64,000 nucleotides of DNA from Candidatus Flexicrinis proximus (GCA_016712885.1 JADJQF010000004.1:124001-188000); one strand, 5' to 3'. Counted from the first letter of the stretch, positions 23,473-33,085 are shown. Translations and numbers: made by a program. Notes: a model not told the origin generated them from the letters alone.

Positions 23473-25304
23473 GACTCCTTTGCGTACAGTGGGCGGCCAT
23501 CGGCGATTTGCTGCTGACGACACCGGCCCTGGCTGCGCTGCGTAAGGCGCATCCGCTGGCACATATCGGATTGCTGACCACCAGGGCTGCCGCGCCAGTC
23601 GTCGAGGGGACGGGACTGGTCGATACGGTATATACGCTGCCGCGCTTCGAGGTTTTCCGGCGCGCGACGCTGGAGGTGTTCCGGCAAATCCGGCGCGACA
23701 AGTATGATGCCGTGCTGTTCTGTCACCGGCTGACGACCCGCGCAGGGGCTTTCAAATATGCGGCGCTCGGCTATGCCAGCGGGGCGAAACGGCGCGTGGG
23801 CCTCGACAACGGGAGGGGCTGGTTCCTGACCGATAAGCTGCCCGACGGCGGATTCGGCTCGGAGCATCAGGCCGAGTCGTGGCTGCGGATAGCCGCTGTC
23901 TTCGGAGCATCCCCCGCCCCCGGCCCGAGTATCGCCGCGCGCGTGCCCTTCCCACTCCCCCCTGCCTCCAAACGGATTGCGGTTCATGCCGGCAGCGGCG
24001 ACTTCAGCGCGGCGCGGCGCTGGCCGGTCGAAAAACTGGCGGCGTCCGTCAATGTACTCTCGGCGGAATTGGGCGCGCAGGTGGTGGTGGTCGGCGCTGA
24101 GGGCGATGACAGTCCCGCGCTGCTTAAACGGCTGCTGGAGCCGCCGCTCGACCTGACAGGCAAAACCAGCGTGCCGCAGCTGGCCGATGTGCTGTCCCAA
24201 TGCGACCTGTATATCGGCAGCGACAGCGGCGTAACCCATATCGCGGCGTCGGTGGGAACCCCGACGGTGGCCGTGTTCGGGCCGACCAACGCGAAGGCGT
24301 GGGCGCCGTGGAACCCTGCCGGGAGCGTCGCGCTGGTGCGGACGGCTCCGGGTTGCGCGCCGTGTTTCTACGTCGATCACGAACTCGGCGCGCGCGAGGG
24401 CTGCCCGGCGCGAACCTGCCTGCAGATGGTGTCGCCGGAGATGGTGGTCAGCGCAGCACGGCAGCTTTTGAGCGGCCAGCGGCCAGCAACCAGCGACGAG
24501 CAACCAGCGGCAAGCAGCCTGCATCCAGCGGACGGAAGGCGGTCGATGGCGGCGGGCGCGTTTTCCATGACCCAAATCCTCGGCATTCCAGTTCACGGCC
24601 TGACGTATACCCAGCTTCTGGAGCAGATTGGAGTATGGGTCAGGGAAGCGGGGAAAGCGTATCACGTCAACACCATCAACCCCGAATTTATGATCGTCGC
24701 ACAGAGCGACCCGGTCTTCCGGCATCTGCTGCGCCGCGCGGATTTGTGCGTGCCGGACGGGGTCGGGCTGCTGTGGGCGGCGCGCTGGCTGGGCTGTCCG
24801 ATGCCGGAACGAATTACCGGCTCCGATGGATTACCCATCATTGCCGAAAAGGCGGCACGCGAGGGCTGGTCGCTGTTCCTGCTTGGGGCAGGGGATGGCG
24901 TAGCGGAGATGGCCGCGGAGGAACTGCGCCGCCGCAACCCCGCGCTGAAGATTGCCGGGACGTTCGGTGGCAGCCCACGCGGCGAAGACGAGGCCGAGAT
25001 CGTGGCCCGGGTCAACGCCAGCGGCGCGGACATCCTGTTTATGGCTTACGGGACGCCGGCGCAGGAAAAATGGATCGCGCGGAATACGCCGCGGCTCAAC
25101 GTCAAAGTGGCTATCGGCGTGGGCGGCGCGTTCGACTTTGTGGCCGGAATTGTCCCGCGCGCGCCGGCGTGGATGCAAAATGCTGGCATCGAGTGGCTTT
25201 ACAGGCTATATCTGCAGCCGTGGCGCATCAAGCGCATGTCGCGTCTTCCGCGCTTTGTGTTTGCCGTGCTGCGCCGTGGCTCACGGGGCGCATGGGAAAT
25301 CTAG
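23469..25304 (+). CDS. GT9 (heptosyltransferase-like) fused to GT26 (WecG/TagA-like) glycosyltransferase
   Basis: 611 residues in one frame. Residues 1-330 are a GT9 ADP-heptose-transferase-like enzyme (QWAAIGDLLLTTPAL at the front, HAGSGDFSAARRWP, GSDSGVTHIAASVGTPTVAVFGPT). Residues about 367-605 are a WecG/TagA/CpsF GT26 enzyme (TINPEFMIVAQ, VPDGVGLLWAARWL, ITGSD, GTPAQEKWI, GVGGAFDFVAG). The join (332-366) is encoded by an AGC-rich repeat. Met367 sits where a free-standing GT26 would begin. Both enzyme classes build cell-envelope glycans; the acceptor is unknown. The fusion seems accidental in origin but is in frame. Confidence 0.88.
   Translation: MRLLCVQWAAIGDLLLTTPALAALRKAHPLAHIGLLTTRAAAPVVEGTGLVDTVYTLPRFEVFRRATLEVFRQIRRDKYDAVLFCHRLTTRAGAFKYAALGYASGAKRRVGLDNGRGWFLTDKLPDGGFGSEHQAESWLRIAAVFGASPAPGPSIAARVPFPLPPASKRIAVHAGSGDFSAARRWPVEKLAASVNVLSAELGAQVVVVGAEGDDSPALLKRLLEPPLDLTGKTSVPQLADVLSQCDLYIGSDSGVTHIAASVGTPTVAVFGPTNAKAWAPWNPAGSVALVRTAPGCAPCFYVDHELGAREGCPARTCLQMVSPEMVVSAARQLLSGQRPATSDEQPAASSLHPADGRRSMAAGAFSMTQILGIPVHGLTYTQLLEQIGVWVREAGKAYHVNTINPEFMIVAQSDPVFRHLLRRADLCVPDGVGLLWAARWLGCPMPERITGSDGLPIIAEKAAREGWSLFLLGAGDGVAEMAAEELRRRNPALKIAGTFGGSPRGEDEAEIVARVNASGADILFMAYGTPAQEKWIARNTPRLNVKVAIGVGGAFDFVAGIVPRAPAWMQNAGIEWLYRLYLQPWRIKRMSRLPRFVFAVLRRGSRGAWEI
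24471..24532 (+). repeat. AGC-rich short repeat inside a coding fusion (copy 2)
   Basis: Repeated (G/C)CAGC(A/G)ACCAGC units, beginning with the same stretch as 12176-12204, which is intergenic there. Here it is translated as the Ser/Gln/Pro/Ala linker between GT9 and GT26. Confidence 0.5.
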
Positions 25305-25321
25305 AGCGAGTTATGTCCATT

Positions 25322-25466
25322 CGATGGGGTTCCACCCCGCACCCCGGCAGGAGTTTTCACTCCTGCACCTCTCACAGCGATTGAAGCCGCAGGCGGCTTC
25401 TATCGCTGTGAGGGAGCCGCGAGGGAGCAAACCCTCGTGCGGAGGCGTGGAGGCAGCGCCTCCACA
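25322..25466 (-). repeat. Five-hairpin intergenic element, copy B
   Basis: Full-length copy in reverse orientation between two convergent genes (stops at 25304 and 25499). Stems: GTGGAGGC/GCCTCCAC (25447-25465), CGAGGG/CCCTCG (25420-25437), an 18-bp central stem with one mismatch (25373-25390/25393-25410), GCAGGAG/CTCCTGC (25347-25366) and GGGGT/ACCCC near 25326-25338. The central stem has a sequence unlike other copies yet stays paired. Confidence 0.85.
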
Positions 25467-25498
25467 TTCGAAATGCATAACCGCCTTAGCGGCATAGG

Positions 25499-27136
25499 CT
25501 ATCGCCGGAATCCGTAGTCAATCGTTACGCCGCCGGCGGAAACACTGTAAATCATTAGGTCTTCATCGACACAACGCAGCTTGACCGGAATGGCACTCCC
25601 TACGCCGATCTGCCGCCCGATATCGCGCAGGCTGGCGCTGTTGTCGAAAACATTGCCCCCGACATCCATCATCATGGTCGGCGTCCCAGCGAGCTGCCCG
25701 CTGGTTGCGGTCATCGTATACTCCGGCCCCGCACCGCTGAACGTGGAACGGGCTTCCATAATCATGCCTGTAATCGTGAAGCTGATCGGCACATCGTCCG
25801 GTCCGGTCATCTTGATGTTCAGCCCATCGAAGGCGAGGCGCACAGAACCGTCGGCACGGATAGTCATCCCGCTTGCGCCGGGGTTGAACTCGTCGATGTC
25901 CATACCGGGCACCGGCCATGAGTCGAGAATCCACTCTCCGAGCAGGCAGGCGGGGACATTGCCTGTGTCGGCGGGTTCCGGGGTCGGGGTTGGCTCCGCG
26001 TCCGAACAGGGCGTCGAGTGGTCACGTATGACAACGCGAGCCTGATCGAGGTCGCCGCCACCGCCGGCCCTGCTCAGCACCAGCCGCATGGGGTGCTTGA
26101 CGCACCAGGTGTATTCGACACCTTCCTCGATTTCGGCGTACGGGTCAACGATCGCCAGCTTATACGCGCCGAGGTTCTCGACGCTGATGCGCACAGCGCG
26201 CTGTGGGTCACCGCCAAGCGCGAAGCTCACGGGGATAATCGAGAAGGCAAACTGGTCGGTAAAGACCTGCTGCGTCTTGGGCAAACTTGTCACATTGATC
26301 GATTCCGGCGAAAACATCCGGCTGGGAGCCGGTTGGTTCGGCACTGTACCCATAGCGATGTCGCGCCCATAGCGCGAAAACAGCGCCGCGGCGTCCGGAT
26401 AACCGGCGACATATGTACGCGCAGCCGCGACATCTGCCGGCATGGTCTCCATGAAGCGCACCGCGCCGGTGGTGCCGAGCGCGTTTTCGAGGAACGCCCA
26501 GAAGAATACGGAGTCGTACTTGTATGGATTTCCGGTGTTGAGGAGGTCCAGCGAGCGTTTGTCCGCGTAGGCCGTGCGCCAACGCGCGCGCGTCCGTGGC
26601 GGCAGCGGATAGACGGTCGTCGCCAGCCATTCTGCGCCGCCTTCAGTCCACCAGTCCTGTCCGCTGATCGCTGTATTGTAGCCGCGGACATAGCGTCCCT
26701 GATAACAATGCGCGATCTCGTGAGCCACCGAGAACGCCAGTTCCGAGCGGTTGCGCCCGGCAGGATCGTCGAAAATCTCGATAAAACACACCATCCGCGG
26801 TGCATCTCTCGTCCCGTCCACCGCCGGCACGCGCCGTTCGGTCCACCCGGCGCGTGCGAGCAGGTCGTCCGGCCCGCGCTCAGGGGTCACGCCGACATAG
26901 TATTCGGTCATGGTCACGCCCCAGATGGCGCGGTAGCGGTTCTCGGTCGCCTCGATTGCGGCGGTCAGGATATTTTCCTCACCGGCGGTGAAGGAAGCAT
27001 CATCATATTCGAGCGTGATCTTGATGTCGCCAATGTTGACGACTTCGTAACGGGTTGCCGCGAAGCTTGTTGACACGGAGAAAAGAAGAAGAAGGATAAC
27101 AAGGCTCACTGCCGGGCGGTGCATACATGACCTCAC
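25499..27136 (-). CDS. Secreted gluzincin-like zinc metallopeptidase
   Basis: 545 residues with a signal peptide (about 1-26). The protease motif HEIAHCYQG lies near 143-151; the third ligand is probably the Glu in WWTEGGAEWLA near 167-177, the spacing of gluzincins. A beta-rich middle part ends at about 390. A PTPTPEP linker leads to a C-terminal lipocalin-like or beta-barrel-like domain (from CLLGEWILDSW) of about 145 residues. It probably cleaves peptides outside the membrane; the substrate is unknown. Convergent with the glycosyltransferase operon, with repeat copy B between. Confidence 0.78.
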   Translation of the reverse strand: MRSCMHRPAVSLVILLLLFSVSTSFAATRYEVVNIGDIKITLEYDDASFTAGEENILTAAIEATENRYRAIWGVTMTEYYVGVTPERGPDDLLARAGWTERRVPAVDGTRDAPRMVCFIEIFDDPAGRNRSELAFSVAHEIAHCYQGRYVRGYNTAISGQDWWTEGGAEWLATTVYPLPPRTRARWRTAYADKRSLDLLNTGNPYKYDSVFFWAFLENALGTTGAVRFMETMPADVAAARTYVAGYPDAAALFSRYGRDIAMGTVPNQPAPSRMFSPESINVTSLPKTQQVFTDQFAFSIIPVSFALGGDPQRAVRISVENLGAYKLAIVDPYAEIEEGVEYTWCVKHPMRLVLSRAGGGGDLDQARVVIRDHSTPCSDAEPTPTPEPADTGNVPACLLGEWILDSWPVPGMDIDEFNPGASGMTIRADGSVRLAFDGLNIKMTGPDDVPISFTITGMIMEARSTFSGAGPEYTMTATSGQLAGTPTMMMDVGGNVFDNSASLRDIGRQIGVGSAIPVKLRCVDEDLMIYSVSAGGVTIDYGFRR

Positions 27137-27282
27137 ATGCTGAAAAGGATCCGGTAAAAAGTATATGCCTGATCGAATTTCGCCGCTTGCAGCAGTGTAC
27201 TGTACGATGGTCCGGCCTCATTGCGCGCGCGGCCCCGATGGTTTATGGTATGCGCAGAGTTTGTGGTCGGGAACATTGTCTC

Positions 27283-29443
27283 ATGCCTCGCTTACGTCGC
27301 CTCGTTTTCCTTGCACTGGCCGTCCTGATCAGCGGACCGGCCAGCCACGCTCAAGGCGGACCAGCCTACCTGCCTGTGCAGCCCGTCGAACGTGGTGCAG
27401 CGCCCCAGCCGAGCAGTTCCGGCCCGCGGCAGTCATTCACCGTCAATAACAATGCCGACCTTGTCGACAGCAACACCGGGGACGGTGTCTGCAATGTCGG
27501 AAATGGCACGTGTACGCTGCGCGCGGCGGTTATGCAGGCTGCGGCCAGCGGGTGGCCCGCACAGCATTTCGATCCCCGCAGGCGCGATCATCACCCTGAA
27601 CCTGGGCTCGCAGAACAACCCCAACCCGTCGAGCGGCGATCTGGATATCCTTTTCGATCTGGAAATCTCCAGGGCCGGACCGGGAGTCGCCCCGATCATC
27701 TCGAATACCGTTGACCGGATCTTTGAAGTCCATGATGGCGGCTTGCTGACGCTGAGCGATCTGTGGCTGTGGAAATCCGGTGTCCCAACCAGCAGTGGCG
27801 GCGCGATTTCGGTTAATGGGGGGGAGTTTGTGGGGACGAACCTGCAGGTGCTGCATAACACCGGCTATGCGGGTGGCGGTATCTATGTCAAAAGTTCGCC
27901 GAGTTTTGTGCTGCGGAACAGCTTTGTGGGACTGAACAGCGCCACAACCGAAGGCGGCGGCATCGCCAGCGAATCCAGCAGCGGCGAGATCGTGAACAGT
28001 ACGATCGCCGGCAACCAATTGTCCACGGACTACGAAAGCGGCTTCACCGGAGCCGGGTTAATTGTGAAGGGCGAGTCCGCTACTCCTTCGAACCTGCGGG
28101 TGATCCACAGCACGATCGTCGGCAATTTCAGTTCGCAGTACGGCGGCGGACTGTCGACCTTCGGGGGCACTTCCCTTGCGCCGATCGTGACCCTGACCGA
28201 CTCGATCCTGGCGCACAATACGGCGCTAATCTATGCAGGCGACTGCATGGCGTCCAACCCGGCCAATGTGTCGATCAGCTTCACCGGCCTGAATATGGTC
28301 AGGGACACGGCTGTCTCGGCCAATGGATGCTTCAATGCGGGGGTTTCGGCGGCGGTCCTGGTCAGCGATGCCGGGTTTGCGGCGCTGCCGAACCTATTCG
28401 ATGCGCGGACGCTGGGGCAAATGCTGTATCTCGCCCCGCTGGCCGATAATCCCGCGATTGGCGCGCTGAGTGTATGCGCGCCGGAGGCCGGCGATCAAGA
28501 CGTCCTTCACGCTGCACGGCCGCAGGGGACGCTGTGCGATATCGGCGCGTACGAAAGTCCGGTTGGGAGCGACGGCAGCCTGAGTATTACGCCTGATCCG
28601 CTGACGCCGGGCGGAGCCATCACGATTACGCTGATCGACCTCGACCGCGCCTCTGAAGGCACAGCCGTGGTTGAGGTGACGACCAGCGGGACGGCCGCGC
28701 CGGACAGCGAAACGATCGTGCTCACCGAGACCGGAACCGGCCAGTTCAGTGCCGAGGTTGCCGTGTCAACCGACGCGGCCGTACCCGGCGATGCGGTTCT
28801 GCAGGCGGGGATCGGCCATACGCTGCAGGTCTGGACGGTGGATCGCCTGAACAGCGAAGCGCGGCTGGCGGAATTAAGCGACTCGGCGGTTGTCAAAGCG
28901 GTATCCGCCGAACTGCTGACTAACGGCGGTTTCGAGTCCGGGATTTACGGCTGGGTCTTCAACGGGTCTGTCAACGATGGCGTGACGAAGAAGAACCCGT
29001 ACGATGGGATCAAGGCCTTCCGGTTCATGGGCTCGGCGGGGAAAACGCTGTCCAAGCTCAAGCAGAAACTCGTCAATCCGGCGGCAGGCGCGGGCGACCG
29101 GCTGGACTTCACGGCGCAGATCGCCGCAAAGGGCGCGATTGCCCACAAAATCTCGATCAAGTTGAACTTTGCCGGTGGGCTTCAGACCAAACTGAAGCTG
29201 TCGGCGGTCAGCGGCGCCTACAGCGAATATGCGCTGTCTTACGAACTACCTGCCGTGCCGACACTAATCGAGCTGAGCTTCAACGATCAGAGTCAGTCCG
29301 GCAAGGTGACGGTCGACCTGGTGAGCCTGCGCGTGACGGCTGCGGACTCGCCGCGCATGGCAGGCTGGTCACGCGGGACAGCGGACGGTTCGCTGCTGCC
29401 GCCGCCGCCGCCGGATGTCGACGGGTTCCGCGGGGCGAACTAG
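27283..29443 (+). CDS. CSLREA-motif secreted beta-helix protein, single-base frameshift
   Basis: About 719 residues if one base is skipped in the G run 27550-27552. Signal peptide (MPRLRRLVFLALAVLISG), then the CSLREA-type motif (FTVNNNADLVDSN ... CTLRAAVMQA), a right-handed beta-helix of Asn/Gly/Ser-rich repeats (about 100-370, with polymorphic-membrane-protein-like pieces such as GGGIYVKSS and GGGIASESSS), an Ig-like/CARDB-like domain (about 395-535) and a jelly-roll-like C-terminal domain starting LLTNGGFESGIYGW. Surface adhesion or polysaccharide binding is likely. The upstream frame carries the signal and motif and the downstream frame all the rest, so the gene is one unit. Confidence 0.75.
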
Positions 29444-29463
29444 AGGTCGTCAACGTGTCTTGC

Positions 29464-29611
29464 TGGTGGAGGTGCTGCCTCCACACCTCCGCGGAGGGTC
29501 ACCACCTCCCGATCTCCCCTGCTTTGCGAATTGAACTGGCCCGCCAGTTCAATTCGCCATGAGAGGTGCAGGAGTGCAAACTCCTGCCAGGGTTTGGGGT
29601 GGAACCCCAAC
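29464..29611 (+). repeat. Five-hairpin intergenic element, copy C
   Basis: Full-length copy 20 nt after the CSLREA gene stop, facing the convergent ABC exporter gene. Stems: GTGGAGG/CCTCCAC (29466-29484), GGAGG/CCTCC (29493-29509), a perfect 14-bp stem GCGAATTGAACTGG (29526-29539)/(29544-29557), GCAGGAG/CTCCTGC (29568-29587) and a GGGG/CCCC stem at 29596-29608. Confidence 0.88.
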
Positions 29612-29648
29612 GAAGGCGCAAAAAGCGTTGTAGCCGGCAGCAGGCGGG

Positions 29649-31595
29649 CTAACCGTGCTGGAGTTCAGCCAGTGCCGCCCGCTGCGCGCGGAACTGTGTC
29701 TCGTAAAGAGTTGCGTACAGGCCGCCCAATTCGAGCAGCTGGCTGTGTGTGCCGCGCTCAACGATGCTGCCGCGATCAATCACCAGAATCTGGTCGGCGC
29801 TCAGGATCGTACTCAGCCGGTGGGCGATCACAATGCTGGTGCGTCCCTTCATCACGGTCTTCAGGGCTTCCTGAATCAAGGCCTCGGACTGGCTGTCGAG
29901 GCTGCTGGTCGCTTCGTCCAGCACCAGAATACGCGGATCCTTGAGGATCACACGCGCCAGGGCGATGCGCTGTTTTTCGCCGCCGGAGAGCCGGTAGCCG
30001 CGCTCACCCGCCACGGTATCGTAGCCTTGGGGCAGTCCGGCGATGAACTCGTGGATGTTGGCGGCTTTGGTCGCGGCGATGATCTCGGCCTCGGTCGCGC
30101 CAGGGCGCGCGTAGAGCAGGTTGGTGCGGATTGTGTCGTGGAACAGGTAGGTTTCCTGTGTGACCATGCCGATCGACTGGGAGAGGGTGGTGAGCTTGAG
30201 GTCGCGCAGATCATGGCCATCGAGCAGGATCTGGCCACCAGATGGATCATACAGGCGCGGGATGAGATAGGTGAGCGTGGTTTTTCCGGCCCCGCTCGGC
30301 CCGACCAGCGCAACCAGCTGTCCTGGCGCAATCTTCAGCGAGATGTCTTCCAGCGCACGGTCGCGCGCCTGGGATGCGGCTCCGTTTTCCGCCTTCATCT
30401 CGCCGCCGAAGGCCGTGTAATTGTCTTCATCCCAGACCCGGTCGACCGACTTCAGGAGCTTGCTGGGGTCGATCTGATAGTCAAACGTGACATGGCTGAA
30501 TTCCAGTTCGCCGCGCACATCGGTCAGCGCGACTGCGGCGGTTTTCTCGTCGATTTCGACCGGCAGATCGAGTACTTCGAAGACGCGCTCGAAGCTGACC
30601 ATCGAGGTCGCGAAATCGACCGGTGCGTTGGTCAGCGCCTGCAATGGACCGTAGAGCTGGGTCAGGTACGAGCCAAAGGCGACGATCGTGCCGACCGTGA
30701 AGGTCCCGTTCAAGACCAGGTGACCGCCGAGCCAATAAACCAGCGCGGTGCCAACGGCGCTGATCAGACCGATGACGACAAACATCGAAGCGCCGATCAC
30801 CGCGCGCTGTATGCCGCTGTCCCGCACTTTACCGGCGCGGTCCTGAAACCGGCCCACTTCGTTGTCGATGCGGCCGAACAGCTTAACCAGCAGGGCGCCG
30901 CTGATGTTGAGCGTCTCGTTCATCATGACATTCATCTGAGCGTTGTAGCCCATCTGTTCGCGGGCCAGCGTCCGCAGTTTGCCGCCGACACGCCGTGCGA
31001 CCATGATGAACAGCGGCACGACCAGCACGCCCAGGAGGGTCAGCCGCCATTCCATCGCCAGCAGCACGGCCAGGGTGGCGATTACCGTGATGGCATTAGT
31101 GACAATGTCGACGATGGTATTGCTCACGGCACGCTGGGCGTCGATCACGTCGTCGTTCAGGCGTGTGACCAACTCGCCGCTCTTGGTATTGGTGAAGAAA
31201 CGCAGGGACATCTTCTGCATATGTGCGTAGAGGGCCACGCGCAGATCGTAGATCACGCCTTCGCCGATAGAGGAATTCAGCCGGCGCTGAACGACACGTA
31301 TCCCGCCGCTGACCACAGGGATAGCAATCAGGCCGAGCGCCAGGATATTCAGGCGTGCGGCGTCCTGATTGGGCAGGGCGTTGTCAATCAGGTCACGGAA
31401 GATCTGCGGCGTGAGCAGCCCCAGGGCTGTCGTCGCCAGGATCGTGACGAGCAGCAGGAGCGTCCGCGTGGCGTACGGTCGGCCGTATGCGAGAACGCGC
31501 AGAATAAGAGCGCGAGTGATTTTGCTGCCTTTTTTTGTATCGTCGCCCCAAACGTAATGCCGCCAGCCCATGCCGCCGCCAAACATCATCTTCAA
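29649..31595 (-). CDS. ABC exporter half-transporter (permease-ATPase fusion)
   Basis: 648 residues. A six-helix type IV exporter membrane domain (about 45-340) is followed by the nucleotide-binding domain with Walker A GPSGAGKTT, Q-loop, signature LSGGEKQRIALAR, Walker B ILVLDEATSSLD and the switch His in IAHRLST. An insert of about 45 residues (DRVWDEDNYTAFGGEMKAEN) separates the first strands of the NBD from Walker A and is unusual. It works as a homo- or heterodimer exporting lipids, peptides or drugs. A 16-bp palindrome lies over its likely transcription start. Divergent from htrA. Confidence 0.9.
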   Translation of the reverse strand: MKMMFGGGMGWRHYVWGDDTKKGSKITRALILRVLAYGRPYATRTLLLLVTILATTALGLLTPQIFRDLIDNALPNQDAARLNILALGLIAIPVVSGGIRVVQRRLNSSIGEGVIYDLRVALYAHMQKMSLRFFTNTKSGELVTRLNDDVIDAQRAVSNTIVDIVTNAITVIATLAVLLAMEWRLTLLGVLVVPLFIMVARRVGGKLRTLAREQMGYNAQMNVMMNETLNISGALLVKLFGRIDNEVGRFQDRAGKVRDSGIQRAVIGASMFVVIGLISAVGTALVYWLGGHLVLNGTFTVGTIVAFGSYLTQLYGPLQALTNAPVDFATSMVSFERVFEVLDLPVEIDEKTAAVALTDVRGELEFSHVTFDYQIDPSKLLKSVDRVWDEDNYTAFGGEMKAENGAASQARDRALEDISLKIAPGQLVALVGPSGAGKTTLTYLIPRLYDPSGGQILLDGHDLRDLKLTTLSQSIGMVTQETYLFHDTIRTNLLYARPGATEAEIIAATKAANIHEFIAGLPQGYDTVAGERGYRLSGGEKQRIALARVILKDPRILVLDEATSSLDSQSEALIQEALKTVMKGRTSIVIAHRLSTILSADQILVIDRGSIVERGTHSQLLELGGLYATLYETQFRAQRAALAELQHG

Positions 31596-31610
31596 CCGCC
31601 TTCACCATCC

Positions 31611-31632
31611 ATTGATAGGTATCAATATTATC
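31611..31632 (-). promoter_or_regulatory. Perfect 16-bp palindrome and -10 box before ABC exporter gene
   Basis: ATTGATAGGTATCAAT (31611-31626) is a perfect inverted repeat. A GATAAT -10 box (minus strand, 31627-31632) abuts it, so the palindrome covers the transcription start, 16 bp before the ATG. A MarR-, TetR- or PadR-type repressor site is inferred. Confidence 0.5.
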
Positions 31633-31716
31633 GGCTGGCGGCGATTCTGTTAACCGTCCGTATGGGTGGGCGGCTGCGCGGCGTCTGCTGATCAGGACCT
31701 TGCGCGTTCCAGGCAT

Positions 31717-31740
31717 TCACACAACGTTCAGGTTGTGTGA
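31717..31740. promoter_or_regulatory. 9-bp inverted repeat between divergent exporter and HtrA genes
   Basis: TCACACAAC (31717-31725) and GTTGTGTGA (31732-31740), with a 6-bp spacer; perfect. It lies 56 bp before the HtrA start. No T run follows on either side, so an operator is more likely than a terminator. Confidence 0.45.
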
Positions 31741-31795
31741 CTTCGCAAATGCGTTAAACTTTCCAAATCCGCAAGAACAATAAGGTGATTACAGT

Positions 31796-32851
31796 ATGCG
31801 GCGGATGGTTAAGCAGTTCTCAACCGCGATTTTCGTCGTGATTCTCGTCACGCTGGGCTATATTTCCGGCTGGACGGCGCGCAACGACGTGGCCGCCCAG
31901 GAACGCCAGCAGTTCCTGACTTCCATCGAGAAGATCTATGCCAATCTCTATAATCAGGTCAGCCCGTCGGTGGTCAACGTTGGCCTGGTGGACCGGATGT
32001 TTGGCGAGGAAATCTCTAACGGATCGGGGTTTGTCATCGACACCGACGGCCACATCCTGACGAACGCGCACGTTATCGACGGTGTTACCTCGAACATGAG
32101 GGTAGAGGTCACCTTCTTCGACGGCACCCACGTCCACGGCGAAATTGTCGGGGTCGACCTCGAAAGCGACCTGGCGGTGCTGCGAGTCGACCTGGAGCCT
32201 GAGCGGCTGCGGCCGGTGACCTTTGCCGACAGCAACGAACTGGTGATCGGGCAGGCGGCGCTGGCCATCGGCAGCCCGTTCGGCCAGAAATGGACGATGA
32301 CCGCAGGCATCATCAGCGCGCTCGACCGCACCATCGAAGGGTTGGGCCAGTTTGAAATCGGCGCCGTGATCCAAACCGACGCGCCGATCAACCCCGGCAA
32401 CAGCGGCGGCCCGCTCCTGAACATGGCCGGCGAGGTGATCGGCGTCAACGCCCAAATCATCAGCGAGGAACGTTCCAATTCAGGCGTCGGGTTTGCCATC
32501 CCCGCCAATCTGGCGGTGCGGGTGGCCGGCGATCTGCGCGTCGAGGGGCGTGTCGAATATGCCTACCTGGGGGTGCAGCGTGTGGACGATATCTCGCTGA
32601 GCATCATCGAACGGCTCGGCATTCCGAACAACACGCGCGGACTGGTGATCGGCAGCGTGACCGGCCCTGCGCGTACAGCCGGGCTGCTCTCCAACGATGT
32701 CATAACGGCCATCAATGGCGAAAACGTGTCGGGTCTGGGCATGCTGCTGGCTTATCTGGCGACGAATACCGAGCCCGGCCAGGTGATCGACATCACAGTC
32801 CTGCGTGGCGGTCAGCTGGTGGTGCTGCCGGTGGAGTTAGGCACGCGCTAG
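31796..32851 (+). CDS. HtrA/DegP-like membrane-anchored serine protease with PDZ domain
   Basis: 351 residues. N-terminal anchor (about 9-26). Trypsin-fold core with the full triad: His92 (LTNAHVID), Asp125 (ESDLAVL) and Ser203 (NPGNSGGPL). One PDZ domain (about 255-350; GSVTGPARTAGLLSNDVITAINGE). Degrades or refolds damaged envelope proteins. An AAGGTGATT ribosome site precedes the ATG. Paralogue of the partial gene at the left edge, with the same arrangement of motifs. A 9-bp inverted repeat lies in the promoter region. Confidence 0.92.
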   Translation: MRRMVKQFSTAIFVVILVTLGYISGWTARNDVAAQERQQFLTSIEKIYANLYNQVSPSVVNVGLVDRMFGEEISNGSGFVIDTDGHILTNAHVIDGVTSNMRVEVTFFDGTHVHGEIVGVDLESDLAVLRVDLEPERLRPVTFADSNELVIGQAALAIGSPFGQKWTMTAGIISALDRTIEGLGQFEIGAVIQTDAPINPGNSGGPLLNMAGEVIGVNAQIISEERSNSGVGFAIPANLAVRVAGDLRVEGRVEYAYLGVQRVDDISLSIIERLGIPNNTRGLVIGSVTGPARTAGLLSNDVITAINGENVSGLGMLLAYLATNTEPGQVIDITVLRGGQLVVLPVELGTR

Positions 32852-32874
32852 GAGGACACCGGCGCTTTTGTTCG

Positions 32875-33000
32875 TGTAGGCGCCGGCTTCCACACCTCCG
32901 CACAGGATTTGCCCCCTCATCTGCGAGTTGAGCGGCAAACTCGTTCAATCCGCAATAAGGCGGCGTGCCAATTCCTGCCGGGAGTTGCGTGGAACCCCAA
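32875..33000 (+). repeat. Five-hairpin intergenic element, copy D (decayed)
   Basis: About 24 nt after the HtrA gene stop. The order of blocks (GGCTTCCACACCTCCGC, CCCCCTCATCTGCGAGTTGAG, ATTCCTGCCGGG, GTGGAACCCCAA) is that of the full element, but several stems are broken by small deletions. Confidence 0.7.
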
Positions 33001-33085
33001 AGCATGCACATCACACCGCTGCAACCTGGCCGCCCACCCGTGAAGAATAGCCGCCTGTGACCTGTCTGGAAAGAGATGCTGCTGA

